A DNA stretch of 64,000 nt, taken from positions 285,152-349,151 of the forward strand of contig NZ_FOEQ01000001.1 of NCBI RefSeq assembly GCF_900110655.1, in the 5' to 3' direction. Within the stretch, counting starts at the first letter, position 1. Each line of letters begins with the position of its first letter. Positions 46,619 to 55,703 of this stretch are shown piece after piece. This DNA is from Pseudomonas soli. Lineage in GTDB: Bacteria; Pseudomonadota; Gammaproteobacteria; Pseudomonadales; Pseudomonadaceae. The notes beneath the pieces are model-generated. The model did no database searches. It was not told where the DNA came from and saw only the letters and a program-made list of their open reading frames with translations. The translations under genes were made by a program, and so were the position numbers.

Positions 46619-48114
46619 TGGACATCTCTACCAATTTTTCCTTTGAGCTGAGCTTTGATAAAGTTCGCAATCAAGCGGAAAACCTTGCACGGGGTGACCT
46701 TCTTCTTCATATCAATGGTGATCTGATCTGGTGTCAGCAAGAAGAAGAAGCCGATCCAGCTCGTGGCAATGAAATTAAAAGCGTCGTGAATTGGACCTGG
46801 GTAGATCTTCTCGCATACCTGGCCAAGAACTGGTCTTACTTATTGTTTGAAGAACTTTACCCATTAGACCTACATCCTGAGACACCGCTTGAGCTGCGGC
46901 GTATTGCTGAGGCGCGCTGGCGCGATGCCTCTCTTGATGAAGACCAAATATTTGACGAAGACGATGAAGTTTGTGCTTTCGAGAAGCGGCATAACCTTTC
47001 TTCTGGACTGAAAGGTCTTTACCTTCCATCTGTATATATTGTGAGAGAAGGTCATCTGGCATGGGTTTGCGTGAAGGACGACCATGGCAATGAGACACCA
47101 TGTAAGCATCGCTTCAAATTTGAGATGATTAAGGAGGAGCTTCTTCGAGTCGGGAACCAAATCGCTTATCATCTTGCAAACTCCACGCACCCAAGCGCTA
47201 TCAAAGCAGTGAATTCTTGGCAACAAGCATTGGAGAGCACTTCTAGAAAGCTAATCTCCATTCGTAGCGGGCTTAGTAATGCCGAACTCAAAGCGATTGA
47301 ACAGTTCGCTGCAAATGACAACGACTTCTGGGAAGTGGCAGGTCATGACGATAGTGAGATTCTCGCCGCGGCTCGCCTAAGCCCTGGCAGCATGGGTGTT
47401 TCTGATAAAAAATATATTCTCCAGCGCGTCAAGGCTGTTCCATTTAGGTCTACACCTATTCTCGATAAGCTTTCTGATGAATGCTTGGCGACTATTCCTG
47501 CTTATCATGGTGAGCGTCCGTTTATTGGTGGATACGCTGCTGCGCTATGGCTCAGGGAAAAATTGGGTATCAAACAAAATGAAACTTTTGATCCCAAATA
47601 CTGGCTTGAGACTTGGGGTGTAAGCCTTGACTATATCGAGACCGATGAAGAGTTGGAGGCTTTGGCATTCTGGGGGCGCAAGCATGGACCAGCAATTCTG
47701 ATCAACAAGAATGGCGTCATCAACTCGAAGACCTCGGGCAATCGTACTACACTTGCTCACGAAATCTGCCATTTGCTATTGGATCGAAAAGGCTCGCTTC
47801 CTTTTGCCGATGCCATAGGCGGTAATACGCCTGAGTGGGTGGAAAAAAGAGCCAGGGCGTTTGCCGCTGAATTGCTATTGCCGCGCGACCTAATAAATGC
47901 CTACTTGTTGACACACTTAATGCTTACTGATATTTCTTCTCAACTGGATGCAGTTGATACTGCCATTGAAAATGCTTCATCTCACTTTGATGTTAGTACG
48001 AGCTTGATTATCCATCAGCTGTATAACTATAGAAGCGCGGAATTCAGCACAGAAGTTCGTAAAAAAATTAAAGGCCTACATGTTCACTATGCGCGTGAGA
48101 CGCGCTTGGCTTGA
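46618..48114 (+). CDS. ImmA/IrrE-type metallopeptidase with long unknown N-terminal region
   Basis: A 498-aa protein. The zinc motif HEICH (H381, E382, H385) lies in TTLAHEICHLLLDRKGSLPF, and the third-ligand helix is in EWVEKRARAFAAELLLPRDL, both typical of ImmA/IrrE (DUF955). The N-terminal 300 residues show no XRE HTH, unlike common ImmA-type fusions, and are unassigned. Members cleave repressors or other regulators, so this could be the effector or trigger of a stress or defence unit. Low GC, followed by a strong terminator; foreign origin is likely. Confidence 0.8.
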   Translation: MDISTNFSFELSFDKVRNQAENLARGDLLLHINGDLIWCQQEEEADPARGNEIKSVVNWTWVDLLAYLAKNWSYLLFEELYPLDLHPETPLELRRIAEARWRDASLDEDQIFDEDDEVCAFEKRHNLSSGLKGLYLPSVYIVREGHLAWVCVKDDHGNETPCKHRFKFEMIKEELLRVGNQIAYHLANSTHPSAIKAVNSWQQALESTSRKLISIRSGLSNAELKAIEQFAANDNDFWEVAGHDDSEILAAARLSPGSMGVSDKKYILQRVKAVPFRSTPILDKLSDECLATIPAYHGERPFIGGYAAALWLREKLGIKQNETFDPKYWLETWGVSLDYIETDEELEALAFWGRKHGPAILINKNGVINSKTSGNRTTLAHEICHLLLDRKGSLPFADAIGGNTPEWVEKRARAFAAELLLPRDLINAYLLTHLMLTDISSQLDAVDTAIENASSHFDVSTSLIIHQLYNYRSAEFSTEVRKKIKGLHVHYARETRLA

Positions 48115-48148
48115 TTTACTAATTTCTGATTCGTAGTGTCACAGAGAA

Positions 48149-48184
48149 GGCCTAAAGCTCTATGAGCTTGGGGCCTTTTTTGTT
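48149..48184 (+). terminator. terminator after the metallopeptidase gene
   Basis: GGCCTAAAGCTC and GAGCTTGGGGCC form a nearly perfect 12-bp stem with a 3-base loop followed by TTTTTTTG, 35 bases after the stop. Confidence 0.9.
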
Positions 48185-48544
48185 GTCATTCACGAGCATC
48201 AAATGACGCAGCACCATATTCCATGGTACCGGCCAAAGGGCCGGCGTTTACAGCACGCTCATCAGGCTGACGCGGTGCCACGGCAGGCCCAGTATCAACG
48301 CCTGGAGTTATTATACTGTCGAATTCTACCTCACAGCCATGATCAAGCTGCTGGGCTCGAGGCGTCAATCAGGGAAAGGATCCGCCGCGGAGTGTCGTGG
48401 CCGCCCAAGAGATTCAAATCGGACAGCCGACACTACTAGCAGAAAGAGGATGTGCGCACGTTTCTGCCCGAACTTCGAGAAGGGGAACACCAGAAAAAGC
48501 GAAAAGATCCACCATCGCTTCGGGTAGCTCAGGGCTTCTCGCTT
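48185..48544. other. intergenic region between two cargo units, no gene seen
   Basis: 360 bases between the metallopeptidase terminator and the end of the DUF6414-like gene. Higher GC than its flanks. Short open frames in both directions have no RBS and read as shuffled sequence; probably remnant DNA. Confidence 0.55.
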
Positions 48545-49483
48545 TTAGAGCTCCAAGTAGAGCGCAATAGGATGCACGATAATTTGATTTACGGGAGGGC
48601 GATGAAAATGTGCCTCCAGCCCCTGCAGCGCCATCGTCGTATGACGAATCATTTCACTCATTGGACCTCCGCCAAAAATCGGGAAATCATCAGCCCCTTT
48701 CGCATTCTCGTCATACGCTCGGCACTGAGTAACCATACCGAGGAGAACCAACTCCACTTCAGCCATACGAGAATAAGTTTTAAAAACAAAATCTTCAGAA
48801 TCCTTCAAGCAGTCCCGCTTGAGATCAGCATTTACTCGGCAATCCCGCATATCCATAGAAAGATCTAAACGTCTCTTGAAACCATGCTCAAGCACCGCCG
48901 CAATATTCTTATACTGAAGACGATCATTGGACGCCTTATCTTTCGGAATCTGAGATTTAGAAAACCTTTCAAGCTCCGACTTTAGTTGGGCCAGCCTTAC
49001 TTTTTTGCTCGAATTATCTGCCAGGTTTTCGATCTCATTGAGCAAAGCTTCACGAAAATCATTGACGGCAACTATCGAGATCGCTTCTTGCATGTCAACC
49101 AAGGCTTCCAGATTATTCAAAATCTCTATCGCATCAAGGAAAGTCGCCTTCGCTTTGAGTCGGATAAACCTCCGTCCATCCGAAACGTTTGATACCTCGG
49201 CGAATAAACTATCCGAGGTGAGAGATATTATCTTGCCACTCTCCTGCAGTCTATCTTCAAAAATGGTATAAGCATAATCGTGCAGAAACTTTTTCTCCAC
49301 ATTACCGGATGTAGTTTCTATAATACTAGCCAATTTCTGGCCACTGCTAAACTTACCAGCCTGTGCCTCTTGCTCAGAATCTCTTGAAGAGTGCTCTTTA
49401 ACCACGAAGTCAGTTACACCCTCCATTAATTGAGAAGACAGCGAGTACATCTTATTTTCATCTAGGTACACGAAGCTTTTCAC
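48545..49483 (-). CDS. DUF6414-like protein
   Basis: A 312-aa soluble protein starting with GTG. Its opening FVYLDENKMYSLSSQLMEGV and the later KKFLHDYAYTIFEDRLQES resemble, from memory, DUF6414-type proteins (YLD..x..SL..Q at the N-terminus and HDYxxxxFE later). The middle contains a long helical segment (about 150-200). No catalytic motif is seen. It is the last gene of a three-gene coupled operon: its start lies 26 bases inside the preceding 50-aa gene. The two partner genes are membrane proteins, so this may be the cytosolic component of a membrane-linked system. A role in defence is only an inference from island context. Confidence 0.65.
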   Translation of the reverse strand: MKSFVYLDENKMYSLSSQLMEGVTDFVVKEHSSRDSEQEAQAGKFSSGQKLASIIETTSGNVEKKFLHDYAYTIFEDRLQESGKIISLTSDSLFAEVSNVSDGRRFIRLKAKATFLDAIEILNNLEALVDMQEAISIVAVNDFREALLNEIENLADNSSKKVRLAQLKSELERFSKSQIPKDKASNDRLQYKNIAAVLEHGFKRRLDLSMDMRDCRVNADLKRDCLKDSEDFVFKTYSRMAEVELVLLGMVTQCRAYDENAKGADDFPIFGGGPMSEMIRHTTMALQGLEAHFHRPPVNQIIVHPIALYLEL

Positions 49484-49610
49484 GCTCTGCCTTCCTTCTC
49501 ATAAAATTCTCATAGTGCCTATTTCGTGTATTTCTTGCGGTCAAAAACACAAAGATGGACGAGATAACTATAAAGAAAACCCCAATCACAATTACAACCA
49601 AGTTGATCAT
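49458..49610 (-). CDS. 50-aa single-pass membrane protein
   Basis: Starts MINLVVIVIGVFFIVISSIF, one strong transmembrane helix of about 21 residues, then a basic tail (TARNTRNRHYENFMRRKAER). By the positive-inside rule the C-terminus is cytoplasmic. The ATG overlaps the TGA of the upstream membrane protein (ATGA), and its own stop lies 26 bases inside the downstream gene. This double coupling strongly supports it being real despite its size. No family recognised. Confidence 0.75.
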   Translation of the reverse strand: MINLVVIVIGVFFIVISSIFVFLTARNTRNRHYENFMRRKAEREKLRVPR

Positions 49611-50026
49611 GCCGCCACCTCATCCTTTTGGCCAGGAGCATAAGTCAACCGATCATACACCGCCCAGCACATCGCGAAGGAGCCAACAACCATACCTATT
49701 GAAGTTAACAAAACAAACAAAGAGTCAATATCTTTATATACTTCGGCAAGTAAAGAAAAAACGTACATTACTGCATAAAAAACAACCGCCAATACAGAAA
49801 GGCCAACGACCTGCTTTTTCCACACTGCCTCTTCAGTGTCGTTATACCTGATTTCTGCCAGAAGCGAGATATGCAAAACTATCCCTAGCGATATGACATC
49901 CGAAGCCGTGATCCACGGGATTTTTCCACCATTAACAAGCCCGGATGCGAGCAGCCGCATAAATATCGGCACCATGCCAAACAGAACGGTATAAATTAGC
50001 CATAGCACTTTCTTTTCGCTAAACAA
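49607..50026 (-). CDS. polytopic membrane protein, first gene of small operon
   Basis: A 139-aa protein with four predicted membrane segments: about 7-24 (VLWLIYTVLFGMVPIFMRLL), 40-56 (ASDVISLGIVLHISLLAE), 73-93 (VVGLSVLAVVFYAVMYVFSL) and 100-120 (LFVLLTSIGMVVGSFAMCWA). The start appears to be TTG; the next Met would remove half of the first helix. No family recognised. It is coupled by ATGA to the 50-aa membrane protein, and both to the DUF6414-like gene, so the three should be made in fixed ratio and probably form one complex. Confidence 0.7.
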   Translation of the reverse strand: MFSEKKVLWLIYTVLFGMVPIFMRLLASGLVNGGKIPWITASDVISLGIVLHISLLAEIRYNDTEEAVWKKQVVGLSVLAVVFYAVMYVFSLLAEVYKDIDSLFVLLTSIGMVVGSFAMCWAVYDRLTYAPGQKDEVAA

Positions 50027-50083
50027 TTACCTTAACCCTCCCTAATTTCGAATCTGCCCTCACGTATCGAAAATACTAATAAA

Positions 50084-51061
50084 CTATCCTAATTTTTCGG
50101 CCAGATCGTGCGGTGAAAGGTGCGTATAACGCTTGAGCATAGCAAGGGTCTTGTGGCCAGTGATACTCGCGACCTCCATCATGGTGAAACCGCGCTCAAA
50201 AAAACGACTTGTAGCCTCATGGCGAAGATCGTGAAGGCGCAGACCTTCAATCCCAGCAGCTTCGCAGGCTCGGGGGAAGTAGTTGCTGATCGTATTGAGA
50301 GCTAGGCTGAAGTACCGGCCACCACTGATCGGCGTGGGCAGCCCCTCAAGTAGCGCGATCGCCCGGGAAGACAGCGGAACAGCACGACGCTCACCATTCT
50401 TCGTGTCCTCAAGGTAGGCCACCTTGCCGCGCACCTGGTCGCGGCGCAGCAGCAGCAATTCCGATCTGCGCATGGCCGTCTCAACAGCCAGCTCAATGAA
50501 TACCGGGAGCTGCGCATTCATCTGACCTGCAGTTTTGTAGAGAGCCTGGAGCTCCGCCGGTGTCGGCCGCCTATCCCTCTCCTTGCTGCCCCTCGGCATC
50601 CGGATAGCCCGGCACGGGTTGGTCAGACCTTCAATACCCCACTCCTTGGTGGCCACCGTATACAGGTGACTAATCACCGCCAAGTTAAGGCGAACAGTAG
50701 CAGTCGACTTCCCCTCCTCGAGCTCAGCATCTCGATACGCGGCCATATCGCTGGAGCGAATGGCGGCCAGGCCCTTGCTGGCCAGCTTGTGCTCCTTCCA
50801 CTTCCTGATGCGGACCTCTTCCTGTTTGGCGCCTTTCTTGGTCGAGGTCACCTCGGACATATACCGGTCCAGGGCCTCGGAGAGCGTTGTGCTCTCGGCC
50901 TCGCGCATATCGACGAAGCGCGCACGCGACATATCGCCCTCGACCTCGGCAGCCCATCGTTGTGCTTCTGCCTTGGTGTCGAAGGTGGCGGAAAGGGTTG
51001 GGTATCCTTTGCGACGGATCTGGGCACGCCAGGCCTCGCCGCGCTTCTCGTAGTAGGCCAT
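50084..51061 (-). CDS. tyrosine-recombinase integrase of the island
   Basis: A 325-aa phage-type integrase starting at MAYYEKRGEAWRAQI (an in-frame extension of 18 codons upstream is possible). N-terminal arm-binding region, a SAM-like core-binding domain (about 65-150), and the catalytic domain with the first Arg in AMRRSELLLLRRDQ, LHDLRHEATSRFF (HxxR), GHKTLAMLKRYTH with the second His and nucleophile Tyr. It is adjacent to tRNA-Ser and in the same direction, the usual layout for tRNA-targeting islands. It should catalyse excision and integration between the two 107-bp repeats. The short CCCCAA-type repeats at 51097-51127 might be arm sites. Confidence 0.93.
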   Translation of the reverse strand: MAYYEKRGEAWRAQIRRKGYPTLSATFDTKAEAQRWAAEVEGDMSRARFVDMREAESTTLSEALDRYMSEVTSTKKGAKQEEVRIRKWKEHKLASKGLAAIRSSDMAAYRDAELEEGKSTATVRLNLAVISHLYTVATKEWGIEGLTNPCRAIRMPRGSKERDRRPTPAELQALYKTAGQMNAQLPVFIELAVETAMRRSELLLLRRDQVRGKVAYLEDTKNGERRAVPLSSRAIALLEGLPTPISGGRYFSLALNTISNYFPRACEAAGIEGLRLHDLRHEATSRFFERGFTMMEVASITGHKTLAMLKRYTHLSPHDLAEKLG

Positions 51062-51127
51062 GGCGGAATGATATCGAACGTTTGGGGGAATATCACCCTC
51101 CCCCAATTCCCCCAAAATTCCCCCAAA

Positions 51128-51234
51128 CGAAAAAAGCCCCGAGGGCTATACAGCGCTCGGGGCCTTTAATATGGCGGAGAGATAGGGATTTGAACCCTAG
51201 GTACTGTTGCCAGTACAACGGATTTCGAATCCGT
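51128..51234. repeat. right attachment-site copy overlapping tRNA-Ser
   Basis: 107 bases matching 29347-29453 with two mismatches; contains the terminator and the 3' part of the intact tRNA. The crossover must lie inside this block. Confidence 0.93.
51131..51169 (-). terminator. tRNA-Ser terminator
   Basis: GCCCCGAG...CTCGGGGC stem with an A-run on the left (U-tract on the minus strand), immediately after the tRNA 3' end and duplicated in the left attachment copy. Confidence 0.88.
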
Positions 51235-51261
51235 CCCGTTCGACCACTCCGGCATCTCTCC
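51172..51261 (-). tRNA. tRNA-Ser(CGA)
   Basis: A 90-base tRNA with encoded CCA. The acceptor stem is GGAGAGA paired with TCTCTCC, the anticodon stem ACGGA/TCCGT encloses loop TTCGAAA with anticodon CGA, the long serine variable arm (TACTGGCAACAGTA) is present, and the T-arm reads GGTTCAAATCC. It decodes UCG and is the integration target of the island; the gene is kept intact by the attachment sequence. Confidence 0.95.
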
Positions 51262-51352
51262 AATGGCGCGCATCATACCAGCGATTTCGTTTCTGGCAAA
51301 TCTTTTTTGAAAAAAATTCGCGTGGTATCAGGCGCTTGCGTGAACGCGCCGC

Positions 51353-52063
51353 TTACAGCGGCACGCCCAGGCGCTTGGCCACTTCTTCATAGGCTTCGAT
51401 CACGTCGCCCAGGCCCTGGCGGAAGCGGTCCTTGTCCATCTTCTTGCGGGTCTCTTTGTCCCACAGGCGGCAGCCGTCCGGGCTGAACTCGTCGCCGAGG
51501 ACGATCTGGCCGTGGAACACACCGAACTCCAGCTTGAAGTCGACCAGCAGCAGGCCTGCGTCGTCGAACAGCTTGCTCAGCACTTCGTTGACCTTCAGCG
51601 ACAGTTTCTTCATCTCTGCCAGCTGCTCGGCAGTGCCCCAGCCGAAGGCAACAACGTGGGATTCGTTGATGAAGGGATCACCCTTCTCGTCGTTCTTCAA
51701 GAACAGCTCGAAGGTGGACGGCTCCAGCTTGATGCCCTCTTCCACGCCCAGACGCTTGACCAGGCTGCCGGCGGCGTAGTTGCGTACCACGCACTCGACC
51801 GGGATCATGTCGAGCTTCTTAACCAGGCATTCGTTGTCGCCCAGCAGCTTGTCGAACTGGGTCGGCACGCCGGCTTCTTCGAGCTTCTGCATGATGAAGG
51901 CATTGAACTTGTTGTTCACCATGCCCTTGCGATCGAGTTGTTCGATGCGCTTGCCGTCGAACGCCGAGGTGTCGTTACGGAACAGCAGGATCAAGCGGTC
52001 GGCGTCGTCGGTCTTGTAAACCGATTTGGCCTTGCCGCGGTAGAGTTCGTCGCGTTTTTCCAT
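51353..52063 (-). CDS. purC: SAICAR synthetase PurC
   Basis: A 236-aa enzyme joining CAIR and aspartate with ATP in purine synthesis. [20 protein letters not shown] is the family N-terminus; [40 protein letters not shown] and SPDGCRLWD are conserved active-site blocks. Length equals the usual 236-237. The start fits the family exactly, so the long upstream open frame is not used. It begins 29 bases after the MBL-fold gene, in the conserved bamC-MBL-purC order. Confidence 0.95.
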   Translation of the reverse strand: MEKRDELYRGKAKSVYKTDDADRLILLFRNDTSAFDGKRIEQLDRKGMVNNKFNAFIMQKLEEAGVPTQFDKLLGDNECLVKKLDMIPVECVVRNYAAGSLVKRLGVEEGIKLEPSTFELFLKNDEKGDPFINESHVVAFGWGTAEQLAEMKKLSLKVNEVLSKLFDDAGLLLVDFKLEFGVFHGQIVLGDEFSPDGCRLWDKETRKKMDKDRFRQGLGDVIEAYEEVAKRLGVPL

Positions 52064-52092
52064 GATGGGCTCCGCTTGCTTGAGTAGGTGGG

Positions 52093-52851
52093 CTAGGCGA
52101 TTTGGCGCCAGTCGAGCCCTTGATCCTGATTCGCCACCTGGAGCCAGTCCGGGTCGCACCCGAGGGCGTCGACGAAGCACTGGCGGGCCAGATGTGGCAG
52201 GTTGTTCTTGCTGCTGAGGTGGGCCAGCACCAGGTGCTGCAGGTTTTGCCAGCCCAACTCGGCCACCAGGCTCGCGGCCTGGTGGTTGTTCAAATGTCCC
52301 TGGCTGCCGCCGACCCGCAGCTTGAGAAAGCGCGGGTAATGCCCACGAGCCAGCAGGTCGCGGCAATGGTTGGCTTCGATCAGCAGGGCATCGAGCCCCT
52401 GATAGCGCTCCAACAACTGCGCGTCGTAACTGCCCAGGTCGGTGAGCATACCGAAGCGGCGGCGACCGTCGCTGATCACGTACTGCAACGGCTCGTAGGC
52501 ATCATGCTCGACCCGTGCCGCGCTGACCTGCAGATCGCCGATCTGCACGACATCGCCGCAACCGAGAAAACCGGCCACCTCCACCGGCTTGCGCATGCCG
52601 CGCAAGGTGCCCTGGCTGAGGTAGACCGGTACATTGTAGCGCCGTGACAGCAACCCCACGCCATGCACGTGGTCGGCATGTTCATGGGTCACCAGCACCG
52701 CGCTCAGCTGCGTGGCCGACACCCCGAGCAGCGACAGGCGCCGCTCGGTCTCGCGCAGGGAAAAGCCGCAATCGACCAGGATGACCGTGTCACCACTGGC
52801 GATAAGCGTGCCGTTTCCCTGGCTACCGCTTCCCAGAACCGCGAAGCGCAC
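52093..52851 (-). CDS. MBL-fold metallohydrolase (YycJ-like)
   Basis: A 252-aa metallo-beta-lactamase-fold protein. [17 protein letters not shown] at the N-terminus and the zinc motif [11 protein letters not shown]; a later [18 protein letters not shown] gives another His ligand, and HLSSKNN the last. It resembles YycJ/WalJ-type 5' nuclease-related proteins, but the pseudomonad role is not established. Follows bamC directly (stop and start adjacent) and precedes purC, probably as one operon. Confidence 0.88.
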   Translation of the reverse strand: MRFAVLGSGSQGNGTLIASGDTVILVDCGFSLRETERRLSLLGVSATQLSAVLVTHEHADHVHGVGLLSRRYNVPVYLSQGTLRGMRKPVEVAGFLGCGDVVQIGDLQVSAARVEHDAYEPLQYVISDGRRRFGMLTDLGSYDAQLLERYQGLDALLIEANHCRDLLARGHYPRFLKLRVGGSQGHLNNHQAASLVAELGWQNLQHLVLAHLSSKNNLPHLARQCFVDALGCDPDWLQVANQDQGLDWRQIA

Positions 52852-53967
52852 TTAGCCCAGGTGGTCCTGGATCGCGCTCAGCACGCGGCGGGCGACATCG
52901 GCCGGTGCCACGGTGTTGATGTTCTTCTCGACGGTCACCTGGACGTTCTCACCCACCTTGCTCAGGCGTACCTGATAGCGCTCGGCGCGGGCTTCACGCT
53001 CTTCCTTGCTCGGCTCGCTGCCGAACAGGCGGCTGAAGAAGCCTGGCTCCTTTTGCTTGTCGTCGGGTTTTTCGGACAGGTTGATGTAGTACAGACCCAG
53101 GCTGCGGTTGATGTCTTCGACACGCCACTCGCCCTGTTCCAGGGCGCGACCGACGCCGGACCAGGCGCGGTCCAGGTCGGACCCCAGGAACAGCACCGGG
53201 TTGCCGCTGCCGTCCTCGCTCAGGCTGACCTGGCTCGGGGCATCGAAGTCGCGCGCGGCCAGCAGCGAGACCGACCCGCCCTTCTCGGCGCTGCGGTTCA
53301 TGCTGGCGAGCATTTCGTCGACCAGCAGGGCGTCGGTGCCGGTATTGCTGGAGGCGGAGGGGAAGTCAGGCTCGGCAGTGCTGCCGGCTGGGCGCTCGAC
53401 GCTGACCACGTACACCTCGGAAGTGTTGCGCTGCACGCCGGGCTCCATGCGTACCCGCACGCGGACTTCGCTGTCCGGGCTGCTGGAGGTGCTGGCCAGG
53501 CGCTGGCCGAGGGAGGCCGACAGCTCGTCGAAACGCTGCCAGGTGGTGTTGAATTCGCCGGTCTGCGGGCGCTCTTCAGCGATGCGGAAACCGTTGTCCT
53601 CAAAGAACTGGCGAGTCACCGGCCAGACTTCGGCGGGCGAGCGCTGGGCCAGCACCCAACGGCTGTTGCCGCTGCGCTGCAGGCTGAAATCGCTGATGTC
53701 GGCGGTGGCCGACAGCGGCTGTGGACGGGGTACCTCGAACTCGCCAGTGGCGCGATCGTCGGCCACGTTGCGCGGGATCGGCAGCAGCGGATCCAGGCGC
53801 TTGACGTTGCTGGCGTCCGGCGGCAGCTGCATCGGCGCGGTTGGCTGCGCCTGCAGGTAGTCGCTGCCACGGTCGCGGAAATAGCCATCCTCGCCCCACA
53901 GCCAGCCGCACCCGCTGGTGCTGGAAATGATCAGGGCGAGAGCGGAAAGACCAGCCAGTCGCTTCAT
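52852..53967 (-). CDS. bamC: outer-membrane assembly lipoprotein BamC
   Basis: A 371-aa lipoprotein with signal MKRLAGLSALALIISSTSGC (lipobox STSGC). The N-terminal unstructured segment and two helix-grip domains of BamC follow (EVWPVTRQFFEDNGFRIAEE; WSGVGRALEQGEWRVEDINR). It is part of the BAM complex that inserts beta-barrel proteins; here it would also serve PagL and the usher. It starts 17 bases after dapA, a very conserved dapA-bamC pair. Confidence 0.92.
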   Translation of the reverse strand: MKRLAGLSALALIISSTSGCGWLWGEDGYFRDRGSDYLQAQPTAPMQLPPDASNVKRLDPLLPIPRNVADDRATGEFEVPRPQPLSATADISDFSLQRSGNSRWVLAQRSPAEVWPVTRQFFEDNGFRIAEERPQTGEFNTTWQRFDELSASLGQRLASTSSSPDSEVRVRVRMEPGVQRNTSEVYVVSVERPAGSTAEPDFPSASSNTGTDALLVDEMLASMNRSAEKGGSVSLLAARDFDAPSQVSLSEDGSGNPVLFLGSDLDRAWSGVGRALEQGEWRVEDINRSLGLYYINLSEKPDDKQKEPGFFSRLFGSEPSKEEREARAERYQVRLSKVGENVQVTVEKNINTVAPADVARRVLSAIQDHLG

Positions 53968-53984
53968 GCGGTGTACTTCCTCGA

Positions 53985-54872
53985 TTAAACCAGTACGCCG
54001 GACTGGCGCAAGGCAGTACGGACTTTTTCGTGACAGCCTTCGCTCAGCCAGGTCAGCGGCAGGCGGATACCTTGTTGCATCAGACCCATTTCAACCAGCG
54101 CCCATTTCACCGGGATCGGGTTGGCTTCGCAGAACAGGTCCTTGTGCAGCGGCATGAGTTTTTCGTTGATTGCGCGGGCCTTCTCGGCATTGCCCGCAAG
54201 GGCGGCCTCGCACAGGTCGGCCATTTCGCGCGGGGCGACGTTGGCGGTGACGGAGATGTTGCCCTTGCCGCCCATCAGGATCAGCTCGACGGCGGTCGGA
54301 TCGTCGCCAGACAGGACGATGAAGTCCTTGTCGACGCCGTCCAGGATCTGTTTGGCACGGGCCAGGTCGCCAGTGGCTTCCTTGATGCCGATGATGTTCT
54401 TGACTTTCGACAGCCGGATCACGGTCTCGGCCTGCATGTCGCAGGAGGTGCGGCCGGGCACGTTGTACAGGATCTGCGGGATGTCGACGGCTTCGGCGAT
54501 GTGCTTGAAATGCTGGAACAGGCCTTCCTGGGTCGGCTTGTTGTAGTACGGGACTACCAGCAGGCAGGCGTCGGCGCCAGCATTCTTGGCGTTCTGGGTC
54601 AGGTGCACGGCTTCGGCGGTGGAGTTGGCACCGGTACCGGCGATCACCGGGATCGGCTTCTTGCTGTGCTTGACCCGCTCAACCACGTGCTTGATGACCA
54701 GGATGTGTTCTTCGACATCCAGGGTGGCGGACTCGCCGGTGGTGCCGACAGCTACGATCGCGTGGGTGCCGTTTTCCAGGTGGAAGTCTACAAGTTTGTC
54801 GAGGCTTACCCAGTCCAGACGCCCTTGTGCATCCATGGGTGTGACCAACGCCACCATACTGCCCGCAATCAT
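53985..54872 (-). CDS. dapA: 4-hydroxy-tetrahydrodipicolinate synthase
   Basis: A 295-aa enzyme condensing pyruvate and aspartate semialdehyde, the first committed step of lysine and diaminopimelate synthesis. Catalytic features: [10 protein letters not shown] (Thr pair), [12 protein letters not shown] (Tyr), [10 protein letters not shown] (Arg), and the Schiff-base Lys in [28 protein letters not shown] is the family start. Divergent from gcvR; followed by bamC. Confidence 0.95.
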   Translation of the reverse strand: MIAGSMVALVTPMDAQGRLDWVSLDKLVDFHLENGTHAIVAVGTTGESATLDVEEHILVIKHVVERVKHSKKPIPVIAGTGANSTAEAVHLTQNAKNAGADACLLVVPYYNKPTQEGLFQHFKHIAEAVDIPQILYNVPGRTSCDMQAETVIRLSKVKNIIGIKEATGDLARAKQILDGVDKDFIVLSGDDPTAVELILMGGKGNISVTANVAPREMADLCEAALAGNAEKARAINEKLMPLHKDLFCEANPIPVKWALVEMGLMQQGIRLPLTWLSEGCHEKVRTALRQSGVLV

Positions 54873-55132
54873 GTAATTGCTCCTGCCGGAAAAAGAGAGC
54901 GGTAATGGTACTGGCGCCATCGGCCTTGCACAAGCGAAGCAGGCGGGCGGAGCATTCCCCTTCGCGCCGCTTTTCGCTACCCTTGATCCTTTGATCGATA
55001 CAGCGCGGCCCGTCGGGCCGTCGACAGTGCTCCTCGCCTGCGTCCACCGCCGCCTAAACCGGCCGGGGCCCTGCTGGAAAAGGAGGCTTGCCCCCGTCCT
55101 GTACCGACCGCTCATCGCTTTAGGAATGCTGC

Positions 55133-55693
55133 ATGTCCACCCCCACCGTTCGCGAACAATTCCTCGTCATCAGCGCCCTGGGCCCCAACCCCATGGAGCT
55201 GGCCAACGTCCTCAGCCGCGCGGCCTTCGACAATCGCTGCGCGGTGGTCACCTCGCGCCTGTCGCGCCACGGCGAAACCAGCGCCCTGGTGCTGCAGGTC
55301 GGCGGCAGCTGGGATGCCCTGGCCCGCCTTGAGGCCACCCTGCCGGGCCTGGGCAAGAAGCACGGCCTGACGCTGGACGTGGTCCGCAGCGCCGACCAGG
55401 AGGTGCGCCCGCAGGCCCTGCCTTACGTGGCCTACGTCAGCGCCGCCTATCGCCCCGACATCATCAACGAGCTGTGCCAGTTCTTCCTCGACCACCGCGT
55501 CGAACTGGAAGCCATGACCTGCGACACCTACCTCGCCCCGCAGACCGGCAGCAGCATGCTCAACGCCCAGTTCACCGTGATCCTGCCAGCCGGCACCCAG
55601 ATCAGCTGGCTGCGCGACCAGTTCCTCGACTTCGCCGACGCCCTGAACCTGGACGCGCTGATCGAACCGTGGCGCCCACAGAACCCTGTCTAA
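55133..55693 (+). CDS. gcvR: glycine cleavage repressor GcvR-like ACT protein
   Basis: A 186-aa protein with two ACT domains (about 8-80: [20 protein letters not shown]; and 95-175: [20 protein letters not shown]). In E. coli GcvR binds glycine and antagonises GcvA at the gcv operon. Length and arrangement fit. It is the first gene of a pair with bcp, 10 bases apart, as in E. coli. Confidence 0.9.
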   Translation: MSTPTVREQFLVISALGPNPMELANVLSRAAFDNRCAVVTSRLSRHGETSALVLQVGGSWDALARLEATLPGLGKKHGLTLDVVRSADQEVRPQALPYVAYVSAAYRPDIINELCQFFLDHRVELEAMTCDTYLAPQTGSSMLNAQFTVILPAGTQISWLRDQFLDFADALNLDALIEPWRPQNPV

Positions 55694-55703
55694 GGAAGCT
55701 CCC

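Noticed and set aside
48186..48368. Small minus-strand gene after the metallopeptidase terminator
   Set aside because: Sixty codons with no RBS, family match or neighbour coupling; treated as remnant DNA.
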